Of a stretch of DNA of 5,300 nucleotides, positions 1 to 5,300 are shown in pieces. The number at the start of each line of letters is the position of its first letter. The stretch's first letter is position 1. The stretch is from a bacterium (GTDB taxonomy: Bacteria; UBA9089; UBA9088), in assembly GCA_040756715.1 (NCBI GenBank), contig JBFLYE010000203.1, forward strand, positions 1 to 5,300, written 5' to 3'. The notes beneath the pieces were generated by a model. The model did no database searches and had not been told where the DNA came from. It worked only from the letters and a program-made list of their open reading frames with translations. Made by a program: the position numbers and the translations under genes.

Positions 1-634
1 TTGGGGAAGATACAGGATGAACATTAGCACTTGAGATTATCTGGGAGAACAAAAGGCAAGCAAGCTCGGTGGATTTTTCTGTTAAACCTCCGATAACCTT
101 TGGTGTATTTTTTATTGTCCATAATTTATTCCCAGGGTCAATCCTCTCAGGAGAAAATGCAACAAAGAAGTCAATATCTGCCTTAAAGCCTGTTTCCTCA
201 AGGATTGGAACAACAACCTCCTCGGTTGTCCCAGGGTATGTTGTGCTTTGAAGGATGATAAGTTGTCCTTTTTTTAGGATTTCCTTAATTGAGTTTGTTG
301 CAGCAATAATATAAGAAATATCAGGTGCCTTTGCCTTGGTAAATGGAGTGGGAACACAGATAAAGATTACATCCTGCAATGAAAGAAGGGAGAAATTATC
401 TGTGGCAGAAAGCCTTTTTTCAGAAATTAAAAAGGCAATATCGCTTGTTTTAACATCAGGAATATATGAAATGCCTTTATTTATCTTTTCAATCTTATCC
501 CCTGAAAGCTCAAATCCCAAGACAGAAAATCCAGAAAGAGCAAATTCAGTTGCCAAGGGAAGTCCTACATAGCCAAGCCCAATCACGCCAATCTTTGCCT
601 TCTTACTTTTTATTTTATCTTTTAATCCCTCCAT
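1..634 (-). CDS. UDP-sugar 6-dehydrogenase (WbpA/WecC type), N-terminal half, cut by window edge
   Basis: Partial gene: 211 codons from the ATG at 634 to the left edge, about half of the usual ~430 residues. The family oxidises the C6 hydroxyl of UDP-sugars (UDP-GlcNAc, UDP-ManNAc or UDP-Glc) to a carboxylate with two NAD+, in the cytoplasm, for capsule, O-antigen or teichuronic-type polymers. The Rossmann motif GLGYVGLP is at residues 19-26 after a beta strand (KIGVIG). CVPTP is at 93-97, STTYPGTTEE at 130-139 and FSPERIDPGN at 160-169. STTYPGTTEE and SPERIDPGN resemble the WbpA/WecC branch more than UDP-glucose dehydrogenase, but substrate cannot be fixed. The catalytic Cys and Lys lie in the missing half. 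The start is supported by AAGG 9 nt upstream and by the normal short lead into the Rossmann fold. Only 14 bp separate it from the upstream tRNA gene, so it probably shares that transcript. Confidence 0.9.
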   Translation of the reverse strand, partial: MEGLKDKIKSKKAKIGVIGLGYVGLPLATEFALSGFSVLGFELSGDKIEKINKGISYIPDVKTSDIAFLISEKRLSATDNFSLLSLQDVIFICVPTPFTKAKAPDISYIIAATNSIKEILKKGQLIILQSTTYPGTTEEVVVPILEETGFKADIDFFVAFSPERIDPGNKLWTIKNTPKVIGGLTEKSTELACLLFSQIISSANVHPVSSP

Positions 635-648
635 CTTTCAATACCTTG

Positions 649-720
649 TGGAGATGGCGGGAATCGAACCCGCAACCTCTTCCACGCCAAGGAAGCATTC
701 TCCCGTTGAACTACATCCCC
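649..720 (-). tRNA. tRNA-Ala (anticodon GGC)
   Basis: A complete 72-nt cloverleaf folds by eye. The acceptor is GGGGATG/CATCTCC with discriminator A at 649. The D arm is GTTC/GAAT with a 7-nt loop, the anticodon stem CTTCC/GGAAG with loop TTGGCGT, the variable region 5 nt, and the T arm GCGGG-TTCGATT-CCCGC. The anticodon GGC is at 688-686 and reads Ala codons GCC and GCU. The third acceptor pair is G3:U70, the identity element of alanyl-tRNA synthetase, which independently confirms Ala over Gly. The 3' CCA is not encoded (the next bases are CAA), so a CCA-adding enzyme is required. The gene lies directly ahead of the dehydrogenase gene, so processing of the tRNA 3' end would create that mRNA's 5' end. 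Confidence 0.95.
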
Positions 721-742
721 AAACAAATTCCAAAAAACAACA

Positions 743-771
743 TTGACATATTTCATTTCTTATATTATAAT
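743..771 (+). promoter_or_regulatory. Consensus sigma-70 promoter for the prohibitin-like gene
   Basis: TTGACA at 743-748 and TATAAT at 766-771 are both perfect matches to the housekeeping consensus, with the optimal 17-bp spacer. Predicted transcription start is 778-779, giving a 5' untranslated region of about 26 nt that contains the Shine-Dalgarno site. No operator is evident. This suggests strong constitutive expression of the gene at 805. Confidence 0.85.
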
Positions 772-792
772 ATCTCGCAATGAAAAATAAAA
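764..792 (-). promoter_or_regulatory. Possible leftward promoter for the tRNA-Ala transcript
   Basis: On the minus strand a perfect -10 box TATAAT lies at 769-764, inside the palindrome ATATTATAATAT (762-773). The best -35 at 17-bp spacing is TTTTAT (792-787), which is poor. Transcription would start near 757 and give a tRNA 5' leader of about 37 nt for RNase P to remove. The -10 is shared with the rightward promoter of the divergent gene, so its match may be only a by-product of the palindrome. Confidence 0.4.
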
Positions 793-797
793 GGAGG
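791..797 (+). promoter_or_regulatory. Strong Shine-Dalgarno site for the prohibitin-like gene
   Basis: AAGGAGG lies 7 nt before the ATG at 805. It is a full anti-16S match at near-ideal spacing and fixes that start codon. It contrasts with the weak or absent ribosome sites ahead of rpoD and rpsC. Confidence 0.85.
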
Positions 798-804
798 AAA
801 AAAA

Positions 805-1650
805 ATGAAAGAGGAGATTTATGAAGTCAAAAGAAAGGTGGGAAGGTTTAAAAATATTGGGATAACTCTTGGGATTATTCTTCTATTTTTGCTTTTTCTT
901 CTTCCCTTAATTAACCCCCTTGTTATTGTTGAGGCAGGAAAAAGGGGGGTTGTGCTAAATTTTGGGGCGGTTTCTTCTAAGGTTTTAGATGAGGGCATCC
1001 ATTTTAGAATCCCAATTATGCAAAGGGTAATTCAAATGGATGTTAGGGTTAATAAGGAACAGACAGATGCAGCAGCAGCATCAAAAGACCTTCAGCAGAC
1101 ACACTCCACCATTGCCCTCAACTACCACATCTTGCCTGATAAGGCATGGAAGGTCTATCAGAGAATTGGAGCTGAGTTTAAAGAGAAGATGATAGACCCG
1201 GCAATTCAGGAGGGTGTAAAGGCTGTTACCGCAAAATATACGGCTGTTGAGCTTATTACAGAAAGGGAAAAGGTAGGAGAAGAGATAAAAGGGCTTTTGA
1301 AGCAAAAATTATTACCATACGATATTATCGTTGATGAGCTTTCCATTGTCAACTTTATGTTCTCCCAGCAATTTACCGAGGCTATTGAGGCAAAGCAAAC
1401 CGCAGAGCAATTGGCTTTAAAGGCACAAAGAGACCTTGAAAGGATAAAGATAGAGGCAGAGCAGCAAGTAGCACAAGCAAAGGCAGAGGCAGAGGCTTTG
1501 AAGCTCAAAAGGGAAAACATTACAGATGACCTTATAAGATTAAGGCAAATAGAGGCGAATTTAAAGGCTATAGAAAAATGGGATGGAAGAATGCCCCAAA
1601 TTACAGGTGGCGTCCTACCCTTTATTGATGTAAAAAGCCTGGAGAGATAG
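805..1650 (+). CDS. Prohibitin/HflC-like SPFH (band 7) membrane protein
   Basis: 281 residues. A basic/acidic cytoplasmic N-terminus is followed by one hydrophobic segment at about 18-42, which would act as a signal anchor. The SPFH domain follows at about 43-200; it includes VEAGKRGVVLNFG (42-54) and DEGIHFRIP (62-70), typical of prohibitins. An Ala/Glu/Lys/Gln-rich coiled coil runs about 195-237, and the tail at 259-274 (WDGRMPQITGG then LPFID) is also prohibitin-like. SPFH proteins assemble into membrane-bound ring or cage scaffolds; bacterial HflK/HflC regulate the FtsH protease, and other members organise membrane microdomains. There is no HflK, NfeD or FtsH gene beside it, so the partner is unknown. 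Promoter and ribosome site are both near-consensus, implying high expression. Length is normal for prohibitins. The family call is firm; the specific role is not. Confidence 0.92.
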   Translation: MKEEIYEVKRKVGRFKNIGITLGIILLFLLFLLPLINPLVIVEAGKRGVVLNFGAVSSKVLDEGIHFRIPIMQRVIQMDVRVNKEQTDAAAASKDLQQTHSTIALNYHILPDKAWKVYQRIGAEFKEKMIDPAIQEGVKAVTAKYTAVELITEREKVGEEIKGLLKQKLLPYDIIVDELSIVNFMFSQQFTEAIEAKQTAEQLALKAQRDLERIKIEAEQQVAQAKAEAEALKLKRENITDDLIRLRQIEANLKAIEKWDGRMPQITGGVLPFIDVKSLER

Positions 1651-1660
1651 GTTATAATTA

Positions 1661-2293
1661 CTATTCTTCCTCTCTCTTTCTATAAACCCACACCTTTATT
1701 CCAATCTTTCCAAACTTTGTGGTTGCCTCTGCTATTCCATAATCTATATTAGCCCTTATGGTATGAAGGGGAACCCTTCCTTCACGATACCATTCTGTTC
1801 TTGCTATCTCTGCATCTTGGAGCCTTCCAGCCGCAGAGATTTTTATTCCCAGTGCACCTGATGCCATTGCATTAGAAACAGCCCTTTTCATCGCCCTTCT
1901 ATGTTGAATCCTCTTTTCAATAGACTTTGCCACAGATTTGGCAATCAGAGGGGCATTGAGATTTGAGTCAGCTATTTCATAGATATCTATCTGAAATTCT
2001 TTTTTTATTTTAGAAGATAAGAGCTTTTTAATCTTTTCTATCTCCTCTCCTCCCCTTCCAATAACAACCCCTGGTCTTCCGGTATGGATATTTATCTTAA
2101 TCTTTTCACCAAATCTTTCAATTACAACCGAATCAATATCGCCATTTGCAAAATAGTTTTCAATAAAATTTCTAATGAAGATATCCTCGGCAAGGTTCTC
2201 CACATACTCCCTTTTGTTTCCTGTATACCATATTGAATCCCAAGTATAACCTTGTCCTATTCTAAAGCTTCTTGGATTTACTTTCTGTCCCAT
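1661..2293 (-). CDS. rpsC: 30S ribosomal protein S3
   Basis: 210 residues, a normal bacterial length. S3 sits in the head of the 30S subunit near the mRNA entry channel. The N-terminus MGQKVNP is diagnostic. The KH RNA-binding domain spans about 40-110 with the GRGG loop at 79-82, in the stretch [19 protein letters not shown] (70-88). The C-terminal domain carries RRAMKRAV (132-139), [18 protein letters not shown] (161-178) and the IGIKVWVYR tail. Odd points: the usual GRLGG before AEIART reads GRLQD (156-160), and the 105-115 region differs from common S3. The gene follows coaD by 38 bp and is not next to rplV or rplP, its usual S10-operon neighbours. No Shine-Dalgarno site precedes the ATG; a promoter lies immediately upstream instead. 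Its stop is 10 bp from that of the convergent prohibitin-like gene. The gene is intact and its RNA-contact motifs are kept, so it is probably functional. Confidence 0.97.
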   Translation of the reverse strand: MGQKVNPRSFRIGQGYTWDSIWYTGNKREYVENLAEDIFIRNFIENYFANGDIDSVVIERFGEKIKINIHTGRPGVVIGRGGEEIEKIKKLLSSKIKKEFQIDIYEIADSNLNAPLIAKSVAKSIEKRIQHRRAMKRAVSNAMASGALGIKISAAGRLQDAEIARTEWYREGRVPLHTIRANIDYGIAEATTKFGKIGIKVWVYRKREEE

Positions 2294-2296
2294 TTT

Positions 2297-2328
2297 ACAA
2301 AATTATAGTTTTTCCATAAACATTTTGT
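2297..2328. repeat. 7-bp inverted repeat across the rpsC promoter
   Basis: On the minus strand ACAAAAT (2328-2322) and ATTTTGT (2303-2297) are perfect inverted copies 18 nt apart. One arm overlaps the -35 and the other runs from the end of the -10 toward the start codon. It could be an operator, or a weak hairpin in read-through mRNA from coaD. It is short and AT-rich, so chance is a real alternative. Confidence 0.3.
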
Positions 2329-2331
2329 CTA
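2302..2331 (-). promoter_or_regulatory. Promoter at the rpsC start codon (probable leaderless mRNA)
   Basis: On the minus strand TAGACA (2331-2326, five of six matches to TTGACA) is followed after 18 bp by a perfect TATAAT (2307-2302). The expected first transcribed base is the A at 2295, two bases before the ATG at 2293, giving an mRNA that begins AAAUG. This fits the absence of any Shine-Dalgarno sequence. The first half of the -35 is the second of two tandem TAG codons that end coaD. AT-rich intergenic DNA can match a -10 by chance, but the two boxes and the missing ribosome site agree with each other. Confidence 0.6.
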
Positions 2332-2808
2332 CTATTTTTGATAAAATAATTTTAACCTTTCTTCCACCTGTTTTGGAACAAATCCTTTTGGAAGCTTTCC
2401 AAGCTTGGAAAGCTCCTTTACCACAGAGGATGATAGATAAAAATATGCCTCATCTGTCATTAGGAAAACCGTCTCTAATTCTGGATAAAGCCTCTTGTTT
2501 GTAAGGGCCATCTGAAACTCATATTCAAAATCAGAAACCGCACGAAGCCCCCTTATGACAACCTTTATTTTGTTCTCCTTAAGATAATCAACCAGAAGTC
2601 CTTTGAATGATGAGATGGAAATCCCCTTTATTCCTTTGGCTATCTCATTTAGCATTTCAATTCTTTCCTCTTTTGAGAATAGGGTCTTCTTTGTTGCATC
2701 CTCTGCACAGAGAACAATTATTTCATCAAAAATAGAGGATGCCCTCTTTATAATATCCAAATGGCCAAATGTTGGTGGATCAAACCTTCCTGGATATACT
2801 GCCTTCAT
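2332..2808 (-). CDS. coaD: Phosphopantetheine adenylyltransferase
   Basis: 158 residues, the usual CoaD length. It transfers AMP from ATP to 4'-phosphopantetheine, giving dephospho-CoA, the penultimate step of CoA synthesis in the cytoplasm. The nucleotidyltransferase motif TFGH is at 13-16 within FDPPTFGHLDII. The signature RGLRAVSDFEYEFQMA is at 86-101 with R88 in the position that contacts the nucleotide or substrate in the family. VFLMTDEAYFYLSSSVVKE (114-132) covers the C-terminal ATP-site motif. Position 8 is Arg (YPGRFDP), where E. coli has Thr and many others Ser. The start is fixed by the beta strand MKAVYPG; GAGG lies only 3-4 nt before the ATG, within the murI reading frame. It overlaps the end of murI by 29 bp, implying coupled translation. 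It ends in tandem TAG stops just ahead of the rpsC promoter. Confidence 0.97.
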   Translation of the reverse strand: MKAVYPGRFDPPTFGHLDIIKRASSIFDEIIVLCAEDATKKTLFSKEERIEMLNEIAKGIKGISISSFKGLLVDYLKENKIKVVIRGLRAVSDFEYEFQMALTNKRLYPELETVFLMTDEAYFYLSSSVVKELSKLGKLPKGFVPKQVEERLKLFYQK

Positions 2809-3583
2809 ATTCCTCTAAATCTATTCTTTGGATATCTGGAATTGAAATGTCAAGAAAACCAGCTGCTTTAAGCATAAAATCGCCTGGGGTATCACTTGTA
2901 TAAAATCTTAAACTCCCCCCCTTTATGTTAAGCAAGCCCTCCTTTTCCAATAATGTTTTTGTAGCAATGGCTGTTGAGGTAGATGAGTTGACAATATGAA
3001 TATTATCACCCATTGTTTCCTTAATTGTTTGTAAGAGAAATGGATAATGTGTGCAGCCAAGGATGAGAACATCAATTTTTCCCTTTAATTCCGAAAGATA
3101 TTCTTCACATATAGCCCTTGTTATCTTATGGTCAATCCATCCCTCCTCAACCAATGGGACAAATAATGGACAGGCTTTTGCGATAACCTTTTTGCCCTCT
3201 CTTACTATCCTTTTCTGGTAAATGGAGCTAGCAATCGTCCTTCTTGTCCCAATTACACCAATTGTTTCCCCAAGCTTTATTGCCTCGGAAACAACAGGGT
3301 CTATAACATCAATAATATAGGGAAATCTCTGGGATAGGCTTTCAATAGCAACAGAGCTTGCGGTATTGCAAGCTATGACAACAAGCTTTACCTCCTGTGA
3401 AAGGAGAAAGGAAAGGGCTTGATTTGCATATTTGATAACCAAAGATTCTGATTTTGAGCCATATGGACTTCTTGCAATATCACCAAAATAAATAATGTCC
3501 TCTTGGGGAAGCATTCTTATAATCTCCTTCAAAACGGTAACTCCACCAATCCCAGAATCAAAAATAGCTATGGGTTTTTCCAT
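2780..3583 (-). CDS. murI: Glutamate racemase
   Basis: 267 residues, a typical length. It interconverts L- and D-glutamate without a cofactor and supplies D-Glu for peptidoglycan. The two-domain Asp/Glu racemase fold is marked by IFDSGIGG (7-14, with D9), GDIARSPYGSKS (34-45), the first catalytic cysteine C72 in IACNTASS (70-77), and the second, C177, in ILGCTHYPFL (174-183) with the partner H179. CPLFVPLVEEGW is at 138-149. All expected active-site residues are present, so the enzyme should be active and the organism makes peptidoglycan. The start lies 6 bp after the rpoD stop, with AGGA overlapping that stop codon 4 nt upstream of the ATG. The 3' end overlaps coaD by 29 bp. MurI in a dnaG-rpoD operon links cell-wall precursor supply to core replication and transcription genes. 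Confidence 0.97.
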   Translation of the reverse strand: MEKPIAIFDSGIGGVTVLKEIIRMLPQEDIIYFGDIARSPYGSKSESLVIKYANQALSFLLSQEVKLVVIACNTASSVAIESLSQRFPYIIDVIDPVVSEAIKLGETIGVIGTRRTIASSIYQKRIVREGKKVIAKACPLFVPLVEEGWIDHKITRAICEEYLSELKGKIDVLILGCTHYPFLLQTIKETMGDNIHIVNSSTSTAIATKTLLEKEGLLNIKGGSLRFYTSDTPGDFMLKAAGFLDISIPDIQRIDLEEYEGSISRKV

Positions 3584-3589
3584 TAAATC

Positions 3590-5104
3590 CTAAATATCCA
3601 GATAATCCTTTAGTTTCTTACTTCTTAGTGGATGTTGAAGCTTTTTTAATGCCTTTGCCTCAATCTGGCGAATACGCTCCCTTGTAACATTAAACTTCAT
3701 CCCAACCTCTTCCAGTGTATGAGGATAACCATCTTCCAAGCCAAATCTTAAGCTCAATACCCTTGCCTCCTGGAAGGAAAGGGATGAAAAAACCTTCTCT
3801 ATTTCTTCCTTAAGAAGGAAGAATGTAGTTAAATTTGCAGGAGAGGCAATGCTTTTATCTTCAATGAAGTCCGAAAGGCAAGTGTCTCCTTCATCTCCAA
3901 TAGGGGTTTCAAGGGAGATTGGCTCTTGGGAAATTCTTAAGACCTCCTGCACCTTTTCTACTGGCCAATTTAGCCCTTCTGCAATCTCATCAGGAGATGG
4001 TTCTTTTCCTATCTTTTGAAGGAGCTTACGAGATTCCTTAATCACCCTGTTTATCTGCTCAACCATATGGACAGGAACCCTTATTGTCCTTGATTGGTCA
4101 GCGATTGCCCTTGTGATTGCTTGTTTAATCCACCAAGTGGCATAGGTAGAAAAGCGATAGCCCTTTTTATACTCAAATTTTTCAACCGCCTTTATAAGCC
4201 CAATATTTCCCTCCTGAACAAGGTCAAGAAAACTTAAACCCCAATTCATATATTTCTTTGCTACACTCACAACAAGCCTCAAGTTAGAAGCAATCATTTT
4301 TTCCTTTGCCTCCTCTATATTTACTTGGATTACCGCTAAATCCTTTGCAATATCCTTTATCCTTTTTCTTGGTTCTCCAATTATTTGACGAAGCTCTTTA
4401 AGCCTTTGGACATATTCCTCCTTTTTATCTTTTAGTTCTTGGCTGTCTTTTTTTCTTATCTTTTCTCGTAGTCTTTTTATCTTCCCCTCTGTTTTTTTTA
4501 TCTCTATTGCTATTTTCTTTATCCTTTCTGCAATAGTTGAAGCAACATCCCTATGGATAAACTTTTTCAATATTTTTTTCTTTTTTTCCTTATTTCTTTC
4601 TTCCTCAAGCCGTTCGATAAACTTTTTAAATTGGGTATAGAGCCTTGCCTCTCTCAATGGAGATGGTCCATTTTCCTGCCTGAATATCTCCCTTATCTTT
4701 ATACGGTTTTTATCAACACTTGCCTTCATTTCCTGTAAGAATTTTATGGTTACCTTACAACTTGCTATCTTCTCCTTTAATTTGCTCCAACCTTCCTCCA
4801 TTATTTTTGCAATTTCTATCTCATCTTTAGAGGATAAAAGAGGGACCTTGCCAATGTCTTTAAGATATACCTTTATGGGATCTTCTATCTTTGTTTCCTC
4901 CCCTACATCTTCAAGAAAAGCCCCTTCTGGCCCTATCCCCTCTGTAATCTCTATTCCATATTGTTCAGAAAGCTCCTGAAGAAGGGTATCAATTTCCTCA
5001 AGGGGGAAATTATCGGGAAGGAGGAAGGTTAACTCGTCATAAGTAATCTTCCCCTGTTCCTCCCATATCTCAACAAGCTTGTTGATTATATCTTCCTTGT
5101 CCAT
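3590..5104 (-). CDS. rpoD: Primary (housekeeping) RNA polymerase sigma factor
   Basis: 504 residues. Regions in order: 1.1-like N-terminus (about 3-54); region 1.2 (75-105, [16 protein letters not shown]); a long non-conserved region (about 109-262), extremely Lys/Arg/Glu-rich from 164 to 250 and probably helical; region 2 (266-343, with [22 protein letters not shown] and [15 protein letters not shown]); region 3 (344-about 425); and region 4 (about 430-490), ending in the helix-turn-helix with [10 protein letters not shown] (473-482). Q328 and T331 match the -10-reading pair of E. coli sigma-70, and R475, E476 and R479 match the -35-reading residues. Consensus promoters in this window agree. 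The ATG at 5104 is the only plausible start, since an in-frame TGA lies four codons upstream. It overlaps dnaG by 19 bp and has no clear Shine-Dalgarno site, so it probably depends on coupling to dnaG translation. Confidence 0.98.
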   Translation of the reverse strand: MDKEDIINKLVEIWEEQGKITYDELTFLLPDNFPLEEIDTLLQELSEQYGIEITEGIGPEGAFLEDVGEETKIEDPIKVYLKDIGKVPLLSSKDEIEIAKIMEEGWSKLKEKIASCKVTIKFLQEMKASVDKNRIKIREIFRQENGPSPLREARLYTQFKKFIERLEEERNKEKKKKILKKFIHRDVASTIAERIKKIAIEIKKTEGKIKRLREKIRKKDSQELKDKKEEYVQRLKELRQIIGEPRKRIKDIAKDLAVIQVNIEEAKEKMIASNLRLVVSVAKKYMNWGLSFLDLVQEGNIGLIKAVEKFEYKKGYRFSTYATWWIKQAITRAIADQSRTIRVPVHMVEQINRVIKESRKLLQKIGKEPSPDEIAEGLNWPVEKVQEVLRISQEPISLETPIGDEGDTCLSDFIEDKSIASPANLTTFFLLKEEIEKVFSSLSFQEARVLSLRFGLEDGYPHTLEEVGMKFNVTRERIRQIEAKALKKLQHPLRSKKLKDYLDI

Positions 5105-5300
5105 CTTAACGCTTCAATATTTTTTGCCAATTCTTGATAAGAAGAAAGAAGCTTTTTTACATTCTCATTCCTTCCTTCCTTCTCCATTATTTCTCTCTTA
5201 AGAGATTCCATTTTTTCCTTTAGGTTTTCTTCTTTTATCCTCTTTATACAAGATAAAGCCAAAGCATACCTATCTTTTTTGTTATAAAACTCCATACTTA
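5086..5300 (-). CDS. dnaG: DNA primase, C-terminal end only (probable)
   Basis: The frame is open to the right edge and has no stop before it, so this is the 3' end of a longer gene; the internal Met at 5295 need not be a start. About 70 residues are visible, all helical, charged and without catalytic motifs. The pattern ([13 protein letters not shown], then a Lys/Glu helix, then [15 protein letters not shown]) resembles the C-terminal, helicase-binding region of bacterial DnaG. The position just upstream of rpoD, overlapping it by 19 bp, is the classic dnaG-rpoD order, and much of the call rests on that. The zinc finger and TOPRIM domains would lie beyond the window. A different short helical protein cannot be excluded. 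Confidence 0.78.
   Translation of the reverse strand, partial: SMEFYNKKDRYALALSCIKRIKEENLKEKMESLKREIMEKEGRNENVKKLLSSYQELAKNIEALRWTRKI

Noticed and set aside
649-720. tRNA-Gly reading of the tRNA gene
   Set aside because: Placing the 7-nt loop on the paired 5-bp stem gives anticodon GGC (Ala), and the G3:U70 pair confirms alanine.
69-783. Plus-strand open frames over the dehydrogenase and tRNA genes
   Set aside because: The minus-strand reading gives a clean nucleotide-sugar dehydrogenase, and the last of these frames runs straight through the tRNA gene.
1081-1520. Open frames on the minus strand inside the prohibitin-like gene
   Set aside because: They are Cys/Ser/Phe-rich translations antisense to a clear SPFH protein, have no ribosome site, and resemble no family.
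1641-1680. Possible hairpin (ATAG/CTAT with GAGAG/CTCTC) at the convergent gene ends
   Set aside because: The short stems are interrupted by an unpaired bulge and no T-tract follows, so it does not qualify as an intrinsic terminator.
2309-2326. Tiny leader ORF (MFMEKL) ahead of rpsC
   Set aside because: Six codons with no ribosome site, lying upstream of the predicted transcription start; likely chance.
4553-4979. Short plus-strand open frames inside rpoD
   Set aside because: They are antisense to the conserved sigma factor and its Lys-rich region; the Phe/Leu-rich translations are by-products of Lys/Glu codons.
1-5300. A novel defence, mobile or biosynthetic system
   Set aside because: Every sizeable gene belongs to a recognised housekeeping or membrane-scaffold family, and there are no direct-repeat arrays, transposase motifs or unexplained large gaps.

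Overview
The window is about 5.3 kb of gene-dense, AT-rich bacterial chromosome holding ordinary housekeeping genes. I found no mobile element, CRISPR array, phage gene or defence system. Bacterial identity is clear from a primary sigma factor (RpoD), a DnaG primase tail, glutamate racemase for peptidoglycan synthesis, CoaD and a bacterial-type ribosomal protein S3. Codon use leans to AGA/AGG arginine and ATA isoleucine codons, and the proteins are rich in Lys and Glu. The tRNA gene does not encode its CCA end. I cannot assign a phylum. The divergent S3 and the unusual gene neighbourhoods fit a poorly sampled, probably uncultivated lineage better than a model one, but that is inference.

Layout, left to right. 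Positions 1-634 (minus) hold the N-terminal half of a nucleotide-sugar 6-dehydrogenase that runs off the left edge. A tRNA-Ala(GGC) at 649-720 (minus) lies just upstream of it and is probably co-transcribed with it. The 84-bp gap at 721-804 holds a perfect consensus sigma-70 promoter firing rightward. Its -10 lies inside a 12-bp palindrome that could also serve the leftward tRNA. The rightward promoter drives a prohibitin/HflC-like membrane protein at 805-1650 (plus).

From 1661 to the right edge everything is on the minus strand and reads, in transcription order: dnaG (3' end only), rpoD, murI, coaD, rpsC. The first four overlap or nearly touch: dnaG and rpoD overlap by 19 bp, rpoD and murI are 6 bp apart, and murI and coaD overlap by 29 bp. 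This looks like one translationally coupled operon. The ribosomal protein S3 gene sits 38 bp after coaD with its own promoter, which appears to start transcription at or within about two bases of the rpsC ATG. The prohibitin-like gene and rpsC converge with only 10 bp between their stop codons and no visible terminator.

How the genes work together: DnaG primes replication and RpoD directs housekeeping transcription, the classic core of the macromolecular-synthesis operon. MurI supplies D-glutamate for the cell wall, CoaD makes dephospho-CoA and S3 builds the 30S subunit. The tRNA serves alanine decoding, and the dehydrogenase probably feeds surface-polysaccharide synthesis. The sigma factor's promoter-reading residues match the canonical -35/-10 boxes found in the window. 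The points most worth a second look are rpsC lying outside a ribosomal-protein cluster, its apparently leaderless promoter, and the symmetric promoter between the tRNA and the prohibitin-like gene.
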